This document shows positions 1 through 8,730 of a stretch of 64,000 nt of DNA, piece after piece (the stretch's first letter is position 1; every line of letters begins with the position of its first letter). This DNA is from Hyphomicrobium sp. (GTDB lineage: Bacteria; Pseudomonadota; Alphaproteobacteria; Rhizobiales; Hyphomicrobiaceae): positions 310,001 through 374,000 of the forward strand of contig RXJH01000001.1 of assembly GCA_003987725.1 (NCBI GenBank), written 5' to 3'. Under the pieces are notes generated by a model, which was not told the DNA's origin, ran no database searches, and saw only the letters and a list, made by a program, of their open reading frames with translations. A program made the position numbers and the translations under genes.

Positions 1-349
1 GGACGTAATACGGATTGGCGAAATAGAGCGGATCGATCGAGCAGGCCTCGACAAATTCGGTCAGCTCAACGGTGTGGCGCGTCGTGAGTTTCAGTTTGTC
101 CAGCTCTTCCGGCTCGAGGAGCACGTAGTTGCCGTCGTCGAGTTCGTAGCCTTGGACGATGTCCGACTGAGGAACGACCTTTCCGCTCTCGCCCGCAACT
201 TTCTGATAGCGAATGCGCTGCTTGGATTTCTTGTCGACCTGATGCAGCGCGATCTTATCTTCGGATGCGGTCGCGCTAACCAATCGGATGGGAATGGTAA
301 CGAGCGCCAGGCGCAGGTGCCCTTTCCAGAAGGACCGCGCAGTTGCCAT
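1..349 (-). CDS. ku: Ku protein of bacterial non-homologous end joining (C-terminal part cut by window edge)
   Basis: Reading the minus strand from an ATG at 349 gives about 116 residues that run off the left edge. The N-terminus MATARSFWKGHLRLALVTIP and the following stretches with HQVDKKSKQRIRYQK and LDKLKLTTRHTVEL are hallmark Ku core sequences of rhizobial Ku proteins. Bacterial Ku is a homodimeric ring that binds DNA double-strand ends and recruits LigD. Only about 40 percent of a usual 270-300 residue protein is present, so the C-terminal LigD-binding tail cannot be judged and no ligD is visible in the window. No conflicting plus-strand gene is credible here. Confidence 0.9.
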   Translation of the reverse strand, partial: MATARSFWKGHLRLALVTIPIRLVSATASEDKIALHQVDKKSKQRIRYQKVAGESGKVVPQSDIVQGYELDDGNYVLLEPEELDKLKLTTRHTVELTEFVEACSIDPLYFANPYYV

Positions 350-483
350 CGCTAGACTCCTCGGGAACGCAATACTCGGTACAGATTAGCACGAAGGACT
401 TTCGGCGCTAAGGGTTCCGGCGGAACGCGCGGCGACCTGCGAAGTTCCGCAACGTCGACGCGGGGAGAACGCCGTTTGCAGCG

Positions 484-678
484 TCAATTACCGGAACTCA
501 TCACAACCCAATCATAGCGATGCTTCAGATGCCGGCGATGGTCTTCGGCTGCCTCCCGCGTGGCGAAGGTCAAAGCCATGCCGCGGTCGCTCGTTCTGGT
601 ATCGTTCTTGTCGAGATAGATTTCCTGGAGCGCAGCATAAACCACATCGGGTTTCCGCTCGACCAGCAGCCATCGCAT
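484..678 (-). CDS. Small hypothetical protein
   Basis: A 64-residue protein starting MRWLLVERKPDVVYAALQE, unrecognised. The ATG at 678 is preferred over upstream starts because a clear Shine-Dalgarno (CGGAGG) lies just before it. It is rich in charged residues and has no signal peptide or membrane segment. It lies between ku and betA on the same strand, 105 bp downstream of the betA stop, so it could be cotranscribed with betA or independent. Coding is likely from the ribosome binding site and codon use, but no function can be assigned. Confidence 0.55.
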   Translation of the reverse strand: MRWLLVERKPDVVYAALQEIYLDKNDTRTSDRGMALTFATREAAEDHRRHLKHRYDWVVMSSGN

Positions 679-783
679 CGCGCACCTCCGAGCCGGGAAG
701 GTAAGCTTAATCCGGCGTTCATCGTAGAGCACAACGCCCGCGGATTCGACAATGATCCGGCGCCGGTCGCGTCCAAAATTATT

Positions 784-2445
784 TTAGCGCTGGCTGGTTT
801 GGTAATTTGAGTTGACCCAAACGGGCACCTGTTCAGGCGGCAGTGGCGGCCGTCCGCGAATAGCGTCGGCCAGCTTCTCGGCCATCATGATCGTCGGAAC
901 GTTCAGGTTGCCGCTGACGACATCGGGCATGATCGAGGCGTCAACGACGCGCAGGCCCTCGACGTCGTGAACGCGTCCCTGGCCGTCGACGACCGCCATG
1001 TCGTCCGTTCCCATGCGGCATGAGCAGGACGGGTGGTAGGCACTCTCCGCCTTGGCGCGGATGAATGCGTCTATGTCGGCATCGCTCGTGCTTGCCGGGC
1101 CGGGGGTGAGTTCATCGCCGCGATAGCGGTCAAAAGCCTTCTGCGCAAATATTTCGCGGGTCAGCCGGATGCCGGCGCGCATCTCTTTGCGATCCTGCTC
1201 GGTCTGCATGTAGTTGAAGAGCACGCGCGGGTATTGACGCGGATCGGCCGACTTGAGCTTGACGTATCCGGTGCTCGTCGGACGCATCGGACCGATGTGG
1301 GCCTGAAATCCGTGCCCCTTGGCGGCTGACGAACCGTCGTAGCTGATGGCCATCGGAAAGAAATGATATTGCAGGTCGGGGTGAAGGACGCCCGCATCGC
1401 TCCGAATGAAACCACCCGATTCAAAGTGATTGGTCGCGCCGAGGCCCTTGCCTGTCAGTATCCACTCGATGCCGATCTTCAGTTTCGCCAGCGGGTTGTT
1501 GGCGCTGTAAATCGAAACCGGCTCTTTGCATTCGTACTGCACGTACGCTTCGATGTGGTCTTGCAGGTTTTCGCCGACGCCGGGCAAGTGCTGCACGACA
1601 GGTATGCCGAGCTTCTTCAATTCGTCGGCGTTGCCGATGCCCGACAGCATCAGGATCTGCGGTGAATTGATGGCGCCGCCGCTGACAATCACTTCACGCG
1701 TGGCGCGTGCGGATTGCAGACGCCCGCCGCGGCTAAATTCGACGCCAACAGCACGTTTGCCTTCGAACAGGACGCGCGTCACCAGCGACTTCGCCTTGAC
1801 CTCGACGCCACCGCGTTTCTCAGCCGGGCGAAGATGGGCCTTCGCGGCACTCCATCGCCGTCCCTTGTAGACGGTCATATCCATCCGGCCGAGGCCTTCC
1901 TGCTGGTGACCGTTCATATCTTGAGTGACGGGATAGCCCGCCTGGCGTCCCGCTTCGATGAAGGTGTCGTAGAGCGGATTGGTGCAGGGCGCGGTCGTGA
2001 CGTAGAGCGGACCGGAGCTGCCGCGATAGGCATCACCGCCCTTCAGCCGTGTCTCGGATTTTTTGAAGTACGGGAGGCAGTGGAAATAGCTCCAGTGCTC
2101 GAGACCCTGGCGCCGCGCCCACGCGTCGTAATCGAACGCGTGACCACGAATGTAGATCATGCCGTTGATTGACGATGAACCGCCGACGACGCGGCCGCGC
2201 GGACAGTACATCTTCCGGTTATCGAGAAACGGCTCGGGCTCCGACTCGTACCACCAATTGTATTTGGTGCCGGCGAGCGGATAAGCGAACGCGGACGGCA
2301 TATGAATGAAGATGCTGTGGTCCTGCGGCCCGGCCTCCAGAACCAACACGCGCATGCCCCCATCTTCGGTCAGGCGGTTGGCGAGCACGCATCCGGCCGA
2401 TCCCGCGCCGACGATGATGTAGTCGTACTCTTCCGCGGTGCTCAT
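784..2445 (-). CDS. betA: Choline dehydrogenase BetA (GMC oxidoreductase)
   Basis: A 553-residue flavoprotein oxidising choline to betaine aldehyde, normally coupled to the membrane respiratory chain. The N-terminal FAD-binding GAGSAGCVLANRL lies around residues 13-25, the GMC signature GRVVGGSSSINGMIY follows, and the C-terminal HPSCSCRMG carries the catalytic His of the family. The ATG at 2445 gives the usual short N-terminus; an in-frame TTG at 2481, preceded by a purine-rich AAGAAGAAGA, is an alternative. It lies 45 bp downstream of betB on the same strand, so the two form a betBA operon. The product feeds the glycine betaine pathway encoded from 8.7 to 22.2 kb. Confidence 0.95.
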   Translation of the reverse strand: MSTAEEYDYIIVGAGSAGCVLANRLTEDGGMRVLVLEAGPQDHSIFIHMPSAFAYPLAGTKYNWWYESEPEPFLDNRKMYCPRGRVVGGSSSINGMIYIRGHAFDYDAWARRQGLEHWSYFHCLPYFKKSETRLKGGDAYRGSSGPLYVTTAPCTNPLYDTFIEAGRQAGYPVTQDMNGHQQEGLGRMDMTVYKGRRWSAAKAHLRPAEKRGGVEVKAKSLVTRVLFEGKRAVGVEFSRGGRLQSARATREVIVSGGAINSPQILMLSGIGNADELKKLGIPVVQHLPGVGENLQDHIEAYVQYECKEPVSIYSANNPLAKLKIGIEWILTGKGLGATNHFESGGFIRSDAGVLHPDLQYHFFPMAISYDGSSAAKGHGFQAHIGPMRPTSTGYVKLKSADPRQYPRVLFNYMQTEQDRKEMRAGIRLTREIFAQKAFDRYRGDELTPGPASTSDADIDAFIRAKAESAYHPSCSCRMGTDDMAVVDGQGRVHDVEGLRVVDASIMPDVVSGNLNVPTIMMAEKLADAIRGRPPLPPEQVPVWVNSNYQTSQR

Positions 2446-2490
2446 CTCTGGACAGATCCCGGTCTTTTCAGCGAAGCCCAATCTTCTTCT

Positions 2491-3951
2491 TCATTCGTAG
2501 GGGCATTGGACGTCGCCGAGTTCAACGTAGACGCTTTTCAGTTGTGTGTAGTGATCGATCGCCGCCTGCCCGTTCTCGTGGCCGAAACCGGATTCCTTGA
2601 TGCCGCCGAACGGCATCTCGACCGGTGTGATGTTGTAGTTGTTGATCCAGCAGATGCCGGCCTCGAGCCGCGCCGCGACGCGGTGCGCGCGCGCCAGGTC
2701 GCGGGTGAAGACGCCGGCTGCCAAGCCGAAGCGCGTGGCGTTCGCCCGGGCGATGACGTCGGCCTCATCGCGGAATTTCAGAACCGACATCACAGGCCCG
2801 AAGATCTCTTCCCGGACGATGCTCATTTCGTCGGTGCAATCGGTGAATACGGCGGGCCTGACGAAGTTGCCGCGATCGAGCGGGGCCGTTTCCACGCGCT
2901 CTCCGCCGTAGCAGAGGCGAGCGCCCTCTTTCCGGCCCGCTTCGATGAACCCCAACACGCGCGCCATGTGCGGTTGCGAGATGAGAGCGCCGACCTGCGT
3001 TTCCGGCGCCATCGGATCGCCGATGCGGAGCTTTTTCGTGCGTTCGACGACCATCTCGACGAAGCGGTCGTGGATGTCTTCATGCACGAAGACCCGGGTG
3101 CAGTTCGTGCAGATTTCGCCTTGCGTATAGAAATTGCCGAGCATTGCCGCCGATACAGCCTGGCGCAGATCGGCGTCCGGGAAGACGAGCAGCGCCGACT
3201 TGCCGGAGAGTTCCATCGTCGTTCGCTTAAGCGAAGCAGCAGCGGCCGCGAGGATTTTTTTGCCCGTTCCGACCGAGCCGGTCAGCGAGATCTTGGCGAC
3301 GCGCGGGTCGGTCGTCAGCAGCGATCCCGTTCGGGCGTCGCCATGGAGAACATTGAAGACGCCATCGGGTACGCCGGCTTCCGTGTAGATTTCGGCGAGC
3401 TTCGCCGATGTCACCGGCGCCTGCTCGGACGTTTTGAAGATCATCGCGTTGCCGCAAGCGAGCGCCGGGGCCGACTTCCAACATGCGATCTGGATTGGAT
3501 AATTCCACGAGCCGATGCCAACGCAAATGCCGATAGGCTCGCGGCGCGTATAGACAAAAGCGTTATTCAGCGCGATCTGCTCGCCGCGCAAAGTGCCAGC
3601 GACCCCGGCGAAATACTCGACACAATCAGCGCCGCTGACCACATCGACCACCGCGGCTTCCTGAATGGGCTTGCCGGTATCCAGGACTTCGAGCCGAGCA
3701 AGTTCGTCATTTCGCTCCCGCAATATACGGGCGGCTCTATTGAGGATACGGCCCCTTTCGGCGCCCGACATTGCCGACCATCGCCGCAAGCCAGCTTCGG
3801 CCGTGCGTAGCGCCTCGCCGATTTCGGGTTCGAGCGCGATTTCAACGCCGGAAATCAGCTCGCCGGTTGCCGGATTGGTGTTTTGGAAAACCTCGCCCGC
3901 CTCAGAAGCGACGAAGCGGCCACCAATGTAGTTCTGTAGTGCTTGCACCAT
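2491..3951 (-). CDS. betB: Betaine aldehyde dehydrogenase BetB
   Basis: A 486-residue NAD(P)-dependent aldehyde dehydrogenase oxidising betaine aldehyde to glycine betaine. Visible family marks are the Rossmann loop LTGSVGTGKKI, the catalytic Glu in MELSGKSALLVF and the catalytic Cys in QGEICTNCTRV. The length is normal for BetB. The start used is the ATG at 3951; a GTG two codons upstream is possible. It is the first gene of a betBA unit, divergent from the GlxA-type regulator at 4323 across a 371 bp gap that probably holds both promoters. Confidence 0.95.
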   Translation of the reverse strand: MVQALQNYIGGRFVASEAGEVFQNTNPATGELISGVEIALEPEIGEALRTAEAGLRRWSAMSGAERGRILNRAARILRERNDELARLEVLDTGKPIQEAAVVDVVSGADCVEYFAGVAGTLRGEQIALNNAFVYTRREPIGICVGIGSWNYPIQIACWKSAPALACGNAMIFKTSEQAPVTSAKLAEIYTEAGVPDGVFNVLHGDARTGSLLTTDPRVAKISLTGSVGTGKKILAAAAASLKRTTMELSGKSALLVFPDADLRQAVSAAMLGNFYTQGEICTNCTRVFVHEDIHDRFVEMVVERTKKLRIGDPMAPETQVGALISQPHMARVLGFIEAGRKEGARLCYGGERVETAPLDRGNFVRPAVFTDCTDEMSIVREEIFGPVMSVLKFRDEADVIARANATRFGLAAGVFTRDLARAHRVAARLEAGICWINNYNITPVEMPFGGIKESGFGHENGQAAIDHYTQLKSVYVELGDVQCPYE

Positions 3952-4322
3952 GAACACTCAGATTGCCTAGGAAATCAGCGGAAAGAAAGCGGCCCCCGCC
4001 CACCTGTATCATTCGGTGCGCATGCGGCCGCCGCCATCCAGCGCGTTCTTTCCCTATGCCGGTGTCGCCTTTTTCAAGCTATCCCAGATACGACGCAAAT
4101 GACTTCGGTGGCGACAGTCGAAGAAGACTCAACAGCTTCGTCCGAATGGCCCCGGATTTGCACCTTCTCAACTTGTCAAAATACGACTTGATGATACTAT
4201 TTCTGGTCTGGCGTGCACGAAAGCCTGACTACCTTCGCTTCGTTCCCGGGCGCAGCAAGGTCTAGAAGTAGCCATCACGAACGACTCTAGCCTTCCCCGT
4301 TTTACGTTGGAGCTTTTGCGAC
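3952..4322. promoter_or_regulatory. Divergent intergenic region betB / GlxA-type regulator
   Basis: 371 bp with no credible gene on either strand. By position it must hold the promoters of betBA (minus) and of the AraC-type regulator (plus). A TTGGAG ribosome binding site for the regulator sits at 4307-4312. I see no clean -35/-10 pair or operator that I would call. Confidence 0.4.
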
Positions 4323-5363
4323 GTGAACGACGTTTCGACGAAGCTGAGTACGATCCGCAAGATCGGGTTCCTGACACTGGACGAATACACCATGATCGCG
4401 GTTTCGAGCGCGATCGAAGTTCTCCGGATGGCCAACCGGTTAAGCGGCCAGACCCATTACTCCTGGACGATCATCACGACTGACGGCCTGCCCGTGCCTT
4501 CGAGCAATGGAATGTCCTACGCCGATGCAGCGACTTATGATGCTACCGGCGATCTCGACATGGTTCTCGTCTGTGGCGGCACCAACGTCGCGAACTTCGT
4601 CAACGACAAGGTGGTCAATCTGCTCCGCCGCATCGCGCGTGATGGTGTCGTGCTGGGTGGGCTCTGTACAGGCACATTCGCACTCGTAAAATCCGGGCTT
4701 CTCGACGGCTATAAATGTACGATTCATTGGGAAAACATGGCGGGCCTTCGCGAATTTCACTCCCGGGTGAAGTTCCAGGAAGAGCTGTTCGTGATCGATC
4801 GCGACCGGATGACGTGCACGGGCGGGATCGCGCCGATCGACATGATGCTCGCTCTCGTGCGCAGCAGCTTCGGCAAGACCCTGGTCGCCGAGATTTCCAA
4901 TCAGTTCATTCTTGAGCGCGTGCGCGACGGCTACGATCGCCAGCATATTCCTCTGGCAGCGCGCCTAGGATTTAACCACGGCGCGCTCGTCGACATCGCG
5001 GCGCTCATGGAAGCCAATTTCGAGGAACCGCTGAGCGCGGTCGAACTTGCGAGTTTGGCTGGGCTGTCGCTGCGCCAAGTGCAGCGCATGTTCCAGGAAA
5101 CGCTGCATACGACGCCGACCAAGTATTATTTGCAGCTTCGCCTGCGGCGCGCCCGCGAATTGCTGCTCCAATCGCAAATGTCCATAACCCAGATTTCCGT
5201 TTCCTGCGGTTTTCAATCGACGTGCCACTTCAGCAAGTCATATCGCGCCCTTTATGGCCGTACGCCGCGCAGCGAGCGTGCGCCGCAAAAATCCGAGCAA
5301 GACTTCAAGACGACGGCTTCGCTGCGACGCGATACGAGCCGCGCGAGACTACCGTCGATTTGA
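4323..5363 (+). CDS. GlxA family transcriptional regulator (DJ-1/PfpI-like domain plus AraC HTH)
   Basis: A 346-residue regulator. Residues about 10-190 form a glutamine-amidotransferase-like domain with the nucleophile-elbow Cys in GGLCTGTFALVKSG; residues about 220-325 form an AraC/XylS double helix-turn-helix (LAGLSLRQVQRMF, then the ITQISVSCGFQS recognition region). Architecture and context match GbdR-type regulators that sense glycine betaine or dimethylglycine in pseudomonads. The GTG start is supported by TTGGAG ten bases upstream. It sits between betBA and choXWV and close to the gbc/dgc/sox operon, so it is the best candidate regulator of all three. No BetI repressor is present. The specific ligand is inference. 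Confidence 0.85.
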   Translation: MNDVSTKLSTIRKIGFLTLDEYTMIAVSSAIEVLRMANRLSGQTHYSWTIITTDGLPVPSSNGMSYADAATYDATGDLDMVLVCGGTNVANFVNDKVVNLLRRIARDGVVLGGLCTGTFALVKSGLLDGYKCTIHWENMAGLREFHSRVKFQEELFVIDRDRMTCTGGIAPIDMMLALVRSSFGKTLVAEISNQFILERVRDGYDRQHIPLAARLGFNHGALVDIAALMEANFEEPLSAVELASLAGLSLRQVQRMFQETLHTTPTKYYLQLRLRRARELLLQSQMSITQISVSCGFQSTCHFSKSYRALYGRTPRSERAPQKSEQDFKTTASLRRDTSRARLPSI

Positions 5364-5541
5364 GTTCGACGTTCTGGGGGAGCCCGCCTTTTGCGAACCG
5401 CCAGCACCGCAACAACTTTGAAAGTGAAAGGAGTTCGTGAGTTCGGCGCGTAAACGCAGAATCGCGTCGCAATTGTGAAATCGACGGCGAATGGTCGTGA
5501 TTAGCTAATGAGGTTACCCGGTCAGGTAACGCCTTCAACGG

Positions 5542-5630
5542 ACTGCCAACACAAGAGGATCATCACCTCTTGCTCAGATCTCGTCAGGCGGACTGTTGTC
5601 AATAACACCTGGTACTGCCAACAACAGGAG
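5542..5630 (+). promoter_or_regulatory. Repeats and hairpins in the choX leader
   Basis: Between the regulator and choX the sequence has a 10-base direct repeat ACTGCCAACA at 5542-5551 and 5614-5623. It also has a perfect 7-bp hairpin, CAAGAGG at 5552-5558 with CCTCTTG at 5566-5572. An inverted repeat CTGTTGT (5593-5599) and ACAACAG (5621-5627) reaches into the choX ribosome binding site AGGAG (5626-5630). These could be operator half-sites for the adjacent AraC-type protein or an RNA structure gating translation. The repeats are seen; the function is inference. Confidence 0.35.
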
Positions 5631-5635
5631 TTGTC

Positions 5636-6559
5636 ATGACACGCATCGCGATGGGGGTCGCCCTTGCCCTGAGTCTGGCCGCCACCTCGGCCCACGCAGA
5701 AAGTGCGAGCTGCAAGAAAGTCCGCTTCGCCGATGTCGGTTGGACGGATATTCAAGTCACGACCGGTACCGCTCAAAACGTTCTCGAGGCTCTCGGCTAC
5801 GAGCCCGAAGTCAAAACGCTGTCGGTTCCGGTCACGTATGCATCATTAAAGAACAAGGACATCGACGTTTTCCTCGGCAACTGGATGCCGAGCATGACGG
5901 CCGATATCAAACCCTACACGGACGACAAGTCCGTCGAGACAATCGGCGTCAATCTTGACGACGCGGGCTATGGGCTCGTCGTTCCGCAATATGTTGCAGA
6001 TGCGGGCGTGAAAAGCCTCAAAGACCTCGGGGCGCAAAAGGATAAGTTCAGCGGCAAGATCTACGGCATCGAAGCGGGCAACGACGGTAATCGCATCATC
6101 AGCGGAATGATCGCCAAGCCGGAAAACAACCTGCAGGGCTTCGAGCTCGTTGAGAGCTCCGAAGCGGGCATGCTGACCCAAGCCGAAAAGGCGATGAAGA
6201 AGAACGAGTGGATCGTGTTCCTCGGCTGGACGCCGCATCCGGTCATGGGCGAAATGAAGATCGCTTATCTCGACGGCATGGGCGATAGCGGCTTCGGCGC
6301 CGCCACGGTCAGCACCAACGTCCGCGCGGGCTACGAGAAAGAGTGCCCGAACGTCGGCAAGTTCTTGAGCAACCTCAAATTCAATCTCGCGATGGAAGGC
6401 GCGATGATGGGCCCGGTTCTCAAGAGCGGTGCCGATCCAAAAGCTACGGCGCTCTCGTGGCTGAAAGCCAACCCCGATGCCGTCAAGCCCTGGCTTCAAG
6501 GCGTCACGACGTTCGATGGCGGTGACGCTGCGGCTGCCGTGAGCGCCGCACTGAAATAG
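5636..6559 (+). CDS. choX: Choline/glycine betaine ABC transporter, periplasmic binding protein
   Basis: A 307-residue periplasmic protein with a Sec signal peptide ending at about residue 22 (AHAES). The mature sequence has the OpuAC-type motifs VRFADVGWTDIQVTTGTAQN, SVPVTYASLKNKDIDVFLGN and GIEAGNDGNRI, which closely resemble rhizobial ChoX, a high-affinity choline binder. The aromatic residues of the quaternary-amine cage (W in VGWTD, W in GNWMPS, Y in AGYGL, W in LGWTPHP) are present. The ATG at 5636 has AGGAG six bases upstream. It is the first gene of choXWV. Choline is the most likely substrate given betBA next door; glycine betaine cannot be excluded. Confidence 0.93.
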   Translation: MTRIAMGVALALSLAATSAHAESASCKKVRFADVGWTDIQVTTGTAQNVLEALGYEPEVKTLSVPVTYASLKNKDIDVFLGNWMPSMTADIKPYTDDKSVETIGVNLDDAGYGLVVPQYVADAGVKSLKDLGAQKDKFSGKIYGIEAGNDGNRIISGMIAKPENNLQGFELVESSEAGMLTQAEKAMKKNEWIVFLGWTPHPVMGEMKIAYLDGMGDSGFGAATVSTNVRAGYEKECPNVGKFLSNLKFNLAMEGAMMGPVLKSGADPKATALSWLKANPDAVKPWLQGVTTFDGGDAAAAVSAALK

Positions 6560-6662
6560 CCTCGATCAACACCATCCGGCGCAGAGCTGGACGGCCGCAT
6601 CCGGCGGCCGTCTTCTGCGGAGACGAGCTTCAGCCCAGGGAACGTGGCAAGGGAACGTGGCG

Positions 6663-7517
6663 ATGGATCCCCTATCGAAGCTGATAACCGCCTGGAAGAT
6701 TCCCATAGGCCAGTTCGGCAAGTCCGTCTTCGATTTCGTGACGGATTATTTCCAGTGGCTGTTCGATGCCGTTTCCGGAGTTCTTGGAACGGTCGTCGAC
6801 GGGACGTCCGCTCTGCTTCTGCAGGTGCCTCCGATCGTTCTCGCCGTCATCCTCGCCGGATTTGCCTACTGGCTCAGACGATCGAAGCCGTTGGCCATCG
6901 GCGTGCTGATTGGTTTCCTTTTCATTCTTAATCAAGGGCTATGGAAGGAGACCGTTCAAACGCTGGTGCTGGTCGTCGCGGCCACGGCACTCTCGATGGC
7001 GATCGGCGTGCCGCTTGGCATATGGGCGGCGCATAATCCCCGCGTCTGGCGGGTGGCGCAGCCCCTGCTCGACCTGATGCAGACGATGCCGACGTTCGTC
7101 TATCTCATTCCCATTCTCATCCTGTTCGGTCTCGGCGCGGCACCGGCGCTGATCGTGACGATCATTTTTGCGATGCCCGCGCCAGTGCGCATGACCTATC
7201 TCGGGCTGACCTCGATCCCTAAGCCGATGCTCGAAGCGGGCGAGAGCTTCGGCGCGACGAAGCGGCAGCTATTGTGGAAGGTGGAATTGCCCGCGGCGCT
7301 CCCCTCCATCATGGCGGGCTTGACCCAGTGCATCATGCTTTCGCTGTCGATGGTCGTCTTCGCGACACTCATCGGAGCGCCGAGCCTCGGCAATCCGGTC
7401 AACCGCGCACTCGCCAACCGGAACATTCCGCTCGGTATCGAAGCCGGTCTGGCGCTCGTCATCCTCGCCATCATTCTCGACCGCGCGCTCTCCGTGCAAG
7501 CTGGAGCCCGAAAATGA
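6663..7517 (+). CDS. choW: Choline ABC transporter permease
   Basis: A 284-residue inner-membrane permease of the ProW/OpuAB class with six or seven predicted membrane segments. The cytoplasmic EAA-like loop (LEAGESFGATKRQLLWKVEL) contacts the ATPase. The ATG at 6663 is preferred over the GTG at 6657 because AGGGA lies eight bases before it. The stop overlaps the choV start (ATGA), a sign of translational coupling. It works with choX and choV in choline import. Confidence 0.92.
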   Translation: MDPLSKLITAWKIPIGQFGKSVFDFVTDYFQWLFDAVSGVLGTVVDGTSALLLQVPPIVLAVILAGFAYWLRRSKPLAIGVLIGFLFILNQGLWKETVQTLVLVVAATALSMAIGVPLGIWAAHNPRVWRVAQPLLDLMQTMPTFVYLIPILILFGLGAAPALIVTIIFAMPAPVRMTYLGLTSIPKPMLEAGESFGATKRQLLWKVELPAALPSIMAGLTQCIMLSLSMVVFATLIGAPSLGNPVNRALANRNIPLGIEAGLALVILAIILDRALSVQAGARK

Positions 7518-8704
7518 CGGTCGCGGTCGACTTCCAGAACGTCGATATCATCTTCGGCAAGGATACGGCGAAGACCTTGGCCATGGTCGACGCCGGCGCG
7601 ACACGAGCGCAAATTCTCGCGAAGACGGGCGCCGTGCTCGGCGCGGCGGGCGCCAATCTCACCGTGAACGAGGGCGAAATTTCCGTCCTCATGGGGCTTT
7701 CGGGTTCGGGCAAATCCACGCTGTTGCGCGCCGTCAACGGTCTCAACAAGGTGTCGCGCGGCGCCGTCCTCGTGAAGGATGGCGACCGGATGGTGGATAT
7801 CGCATCGTGCGATGCGAAGACGCTCCGCCACATGCGCCAAAGCCAAGTCGCAATGGTCTTTCAGCAGTTCGCGCTGCTGCCGTGGCGAACCGTTCGGGAG
7901 AACGTCGGGCTTGGGCTCGAGCTTGCAGGCGTTCCGCATGCCGAACTCAAGGAGCGCGTCGACCGGCAGCTCAAGCTCGTCGGCCTCGATACCTGGGCCG
8001 AGAAGTATGTGCACGAGCTTTCGGGCGGCATGCAGCAACGCGTCGGGCTTGCGCGCGCGTTCGCGACGGATGCTCCGATCCTCTTGATGGACGAGCCGTT
8101 CTCGGCGCTTGATCCGCTCATTCGCACGAAGCTGCAGGACGAGCTTTTGCAACTGCAGAAGTCGATCAAGAAGACAATCATTTTCGTCAGTCACGATCTC
8201 GAGGAAGCGCTGAAGATCGGCAATCGCATTACCATCATGGAAGGCGGGCGGATCGTACAATCGGGCGCGCCGGAAGAGATCGTGCTGCAGCCTGCGGACG
8301 ATTACGTCCGCGATTTCATCGCCAATGTTAATCCGCTGTCGGTATTGACTGCATGGAACGTCATGCGCGACATGCGTGACCTCGAGCGTGACGCCGACGA
8401 CTGGATCTGGCTCGACCGGCGAAGGACGACGCGATTCAAAATCGATTCCGGGGGCAAAGTTCAGGCCGCCGAATGCAACGGCCGTCAGGCTGCGTGGGTG
8501 ACGTGCGGCGAATGCGAAAAGCACGTCGGCGAAGACTCTTCACCCGTCTATTGGGCGCGGCCCGGCACGAGCCTCAAGACCGTCATTCTCGCCATGCACA
8601 AGTCCGGCACATCGCCCGTTGCGCTCTTCGACGACGACGATCGCTTTGTCGGCGCCATCGGCATTCGTGACGTGCTGCAAGCGATTCTGCGACGTAAGGA
8701 TTGA
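7514..8704 (+). CDS. choV: Choline ABC transporter ATP-binding protein
   Basis: A 396-residue ATPase of the ProV/OpuAA class. Walker A is GLSGSGKST (61-69), the ABC signature LSGGMQQR is at 169-176, Walker B ILLMDEP is at 189-195, and SHDLEEAL carries the switch His. The N-terminal 50 residues before the core are typical of the family, and the C-terminal 120 residues look like a degenerate CBS-type regulatory region, which in ProV homologues senses ionic strength. The ATG overlaps the choW stop. Convergent gbcB ends 26 bp further on, leaving little space for terminators. Confidence 0.93.
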   Translation: MTVAVDFQNVDIIFGKDTAKTLAMVDAGATRAQILAKTGAVLGAAGANLTVNEGEISVLMGLSGSGKSTLLRAVNGLNKVSRGAVLVKDGDRMVDIASCDAKTLRHMRQSQVAMVFQQFALLPWRTVRENVGLGLELAGVPHAELKERVDRQLKLVGLDTWAEKYVHELSGGMQQRVGLARAFATDAPILLMDEPFSALDPLIRTKLQDELLQLQKSIKKTIIFVSHDLEEALKIGNRITIMEGGRIVQSGAPEEIVLQPADDYVRDFIANVNPLSVLTAWNVMRDMRDLERDADDWIWLDRRRTTRFKIDSGGKVQAAECNGRQAAWVTCGECEKHVGEDSSPVYWARPGTSLKTVILAMHKSGTSPVALFDDDDRFVGAIGIRDVLQAILRRKD

Positions 8705-8730
8705 GCGCTGCCTCGCGTCGCGTCCGTCCG

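Noticed and set aside
74-355. Plus-strand ORF of 93 codons at the left edge
   Set aside because: It is antisense to the clear Ku reading frame.
2302-3810. 502-codon plus-strand ORF
   Set aside because: Antisense to betB and betA; composition is Arg/Asp-rich mirror of GC-rich coding DNA with no family motif.
7196-8524. 442-codon minus-strand ORF
   Set aside because: Antisense to choW and choV, both of which carry all family motifs.
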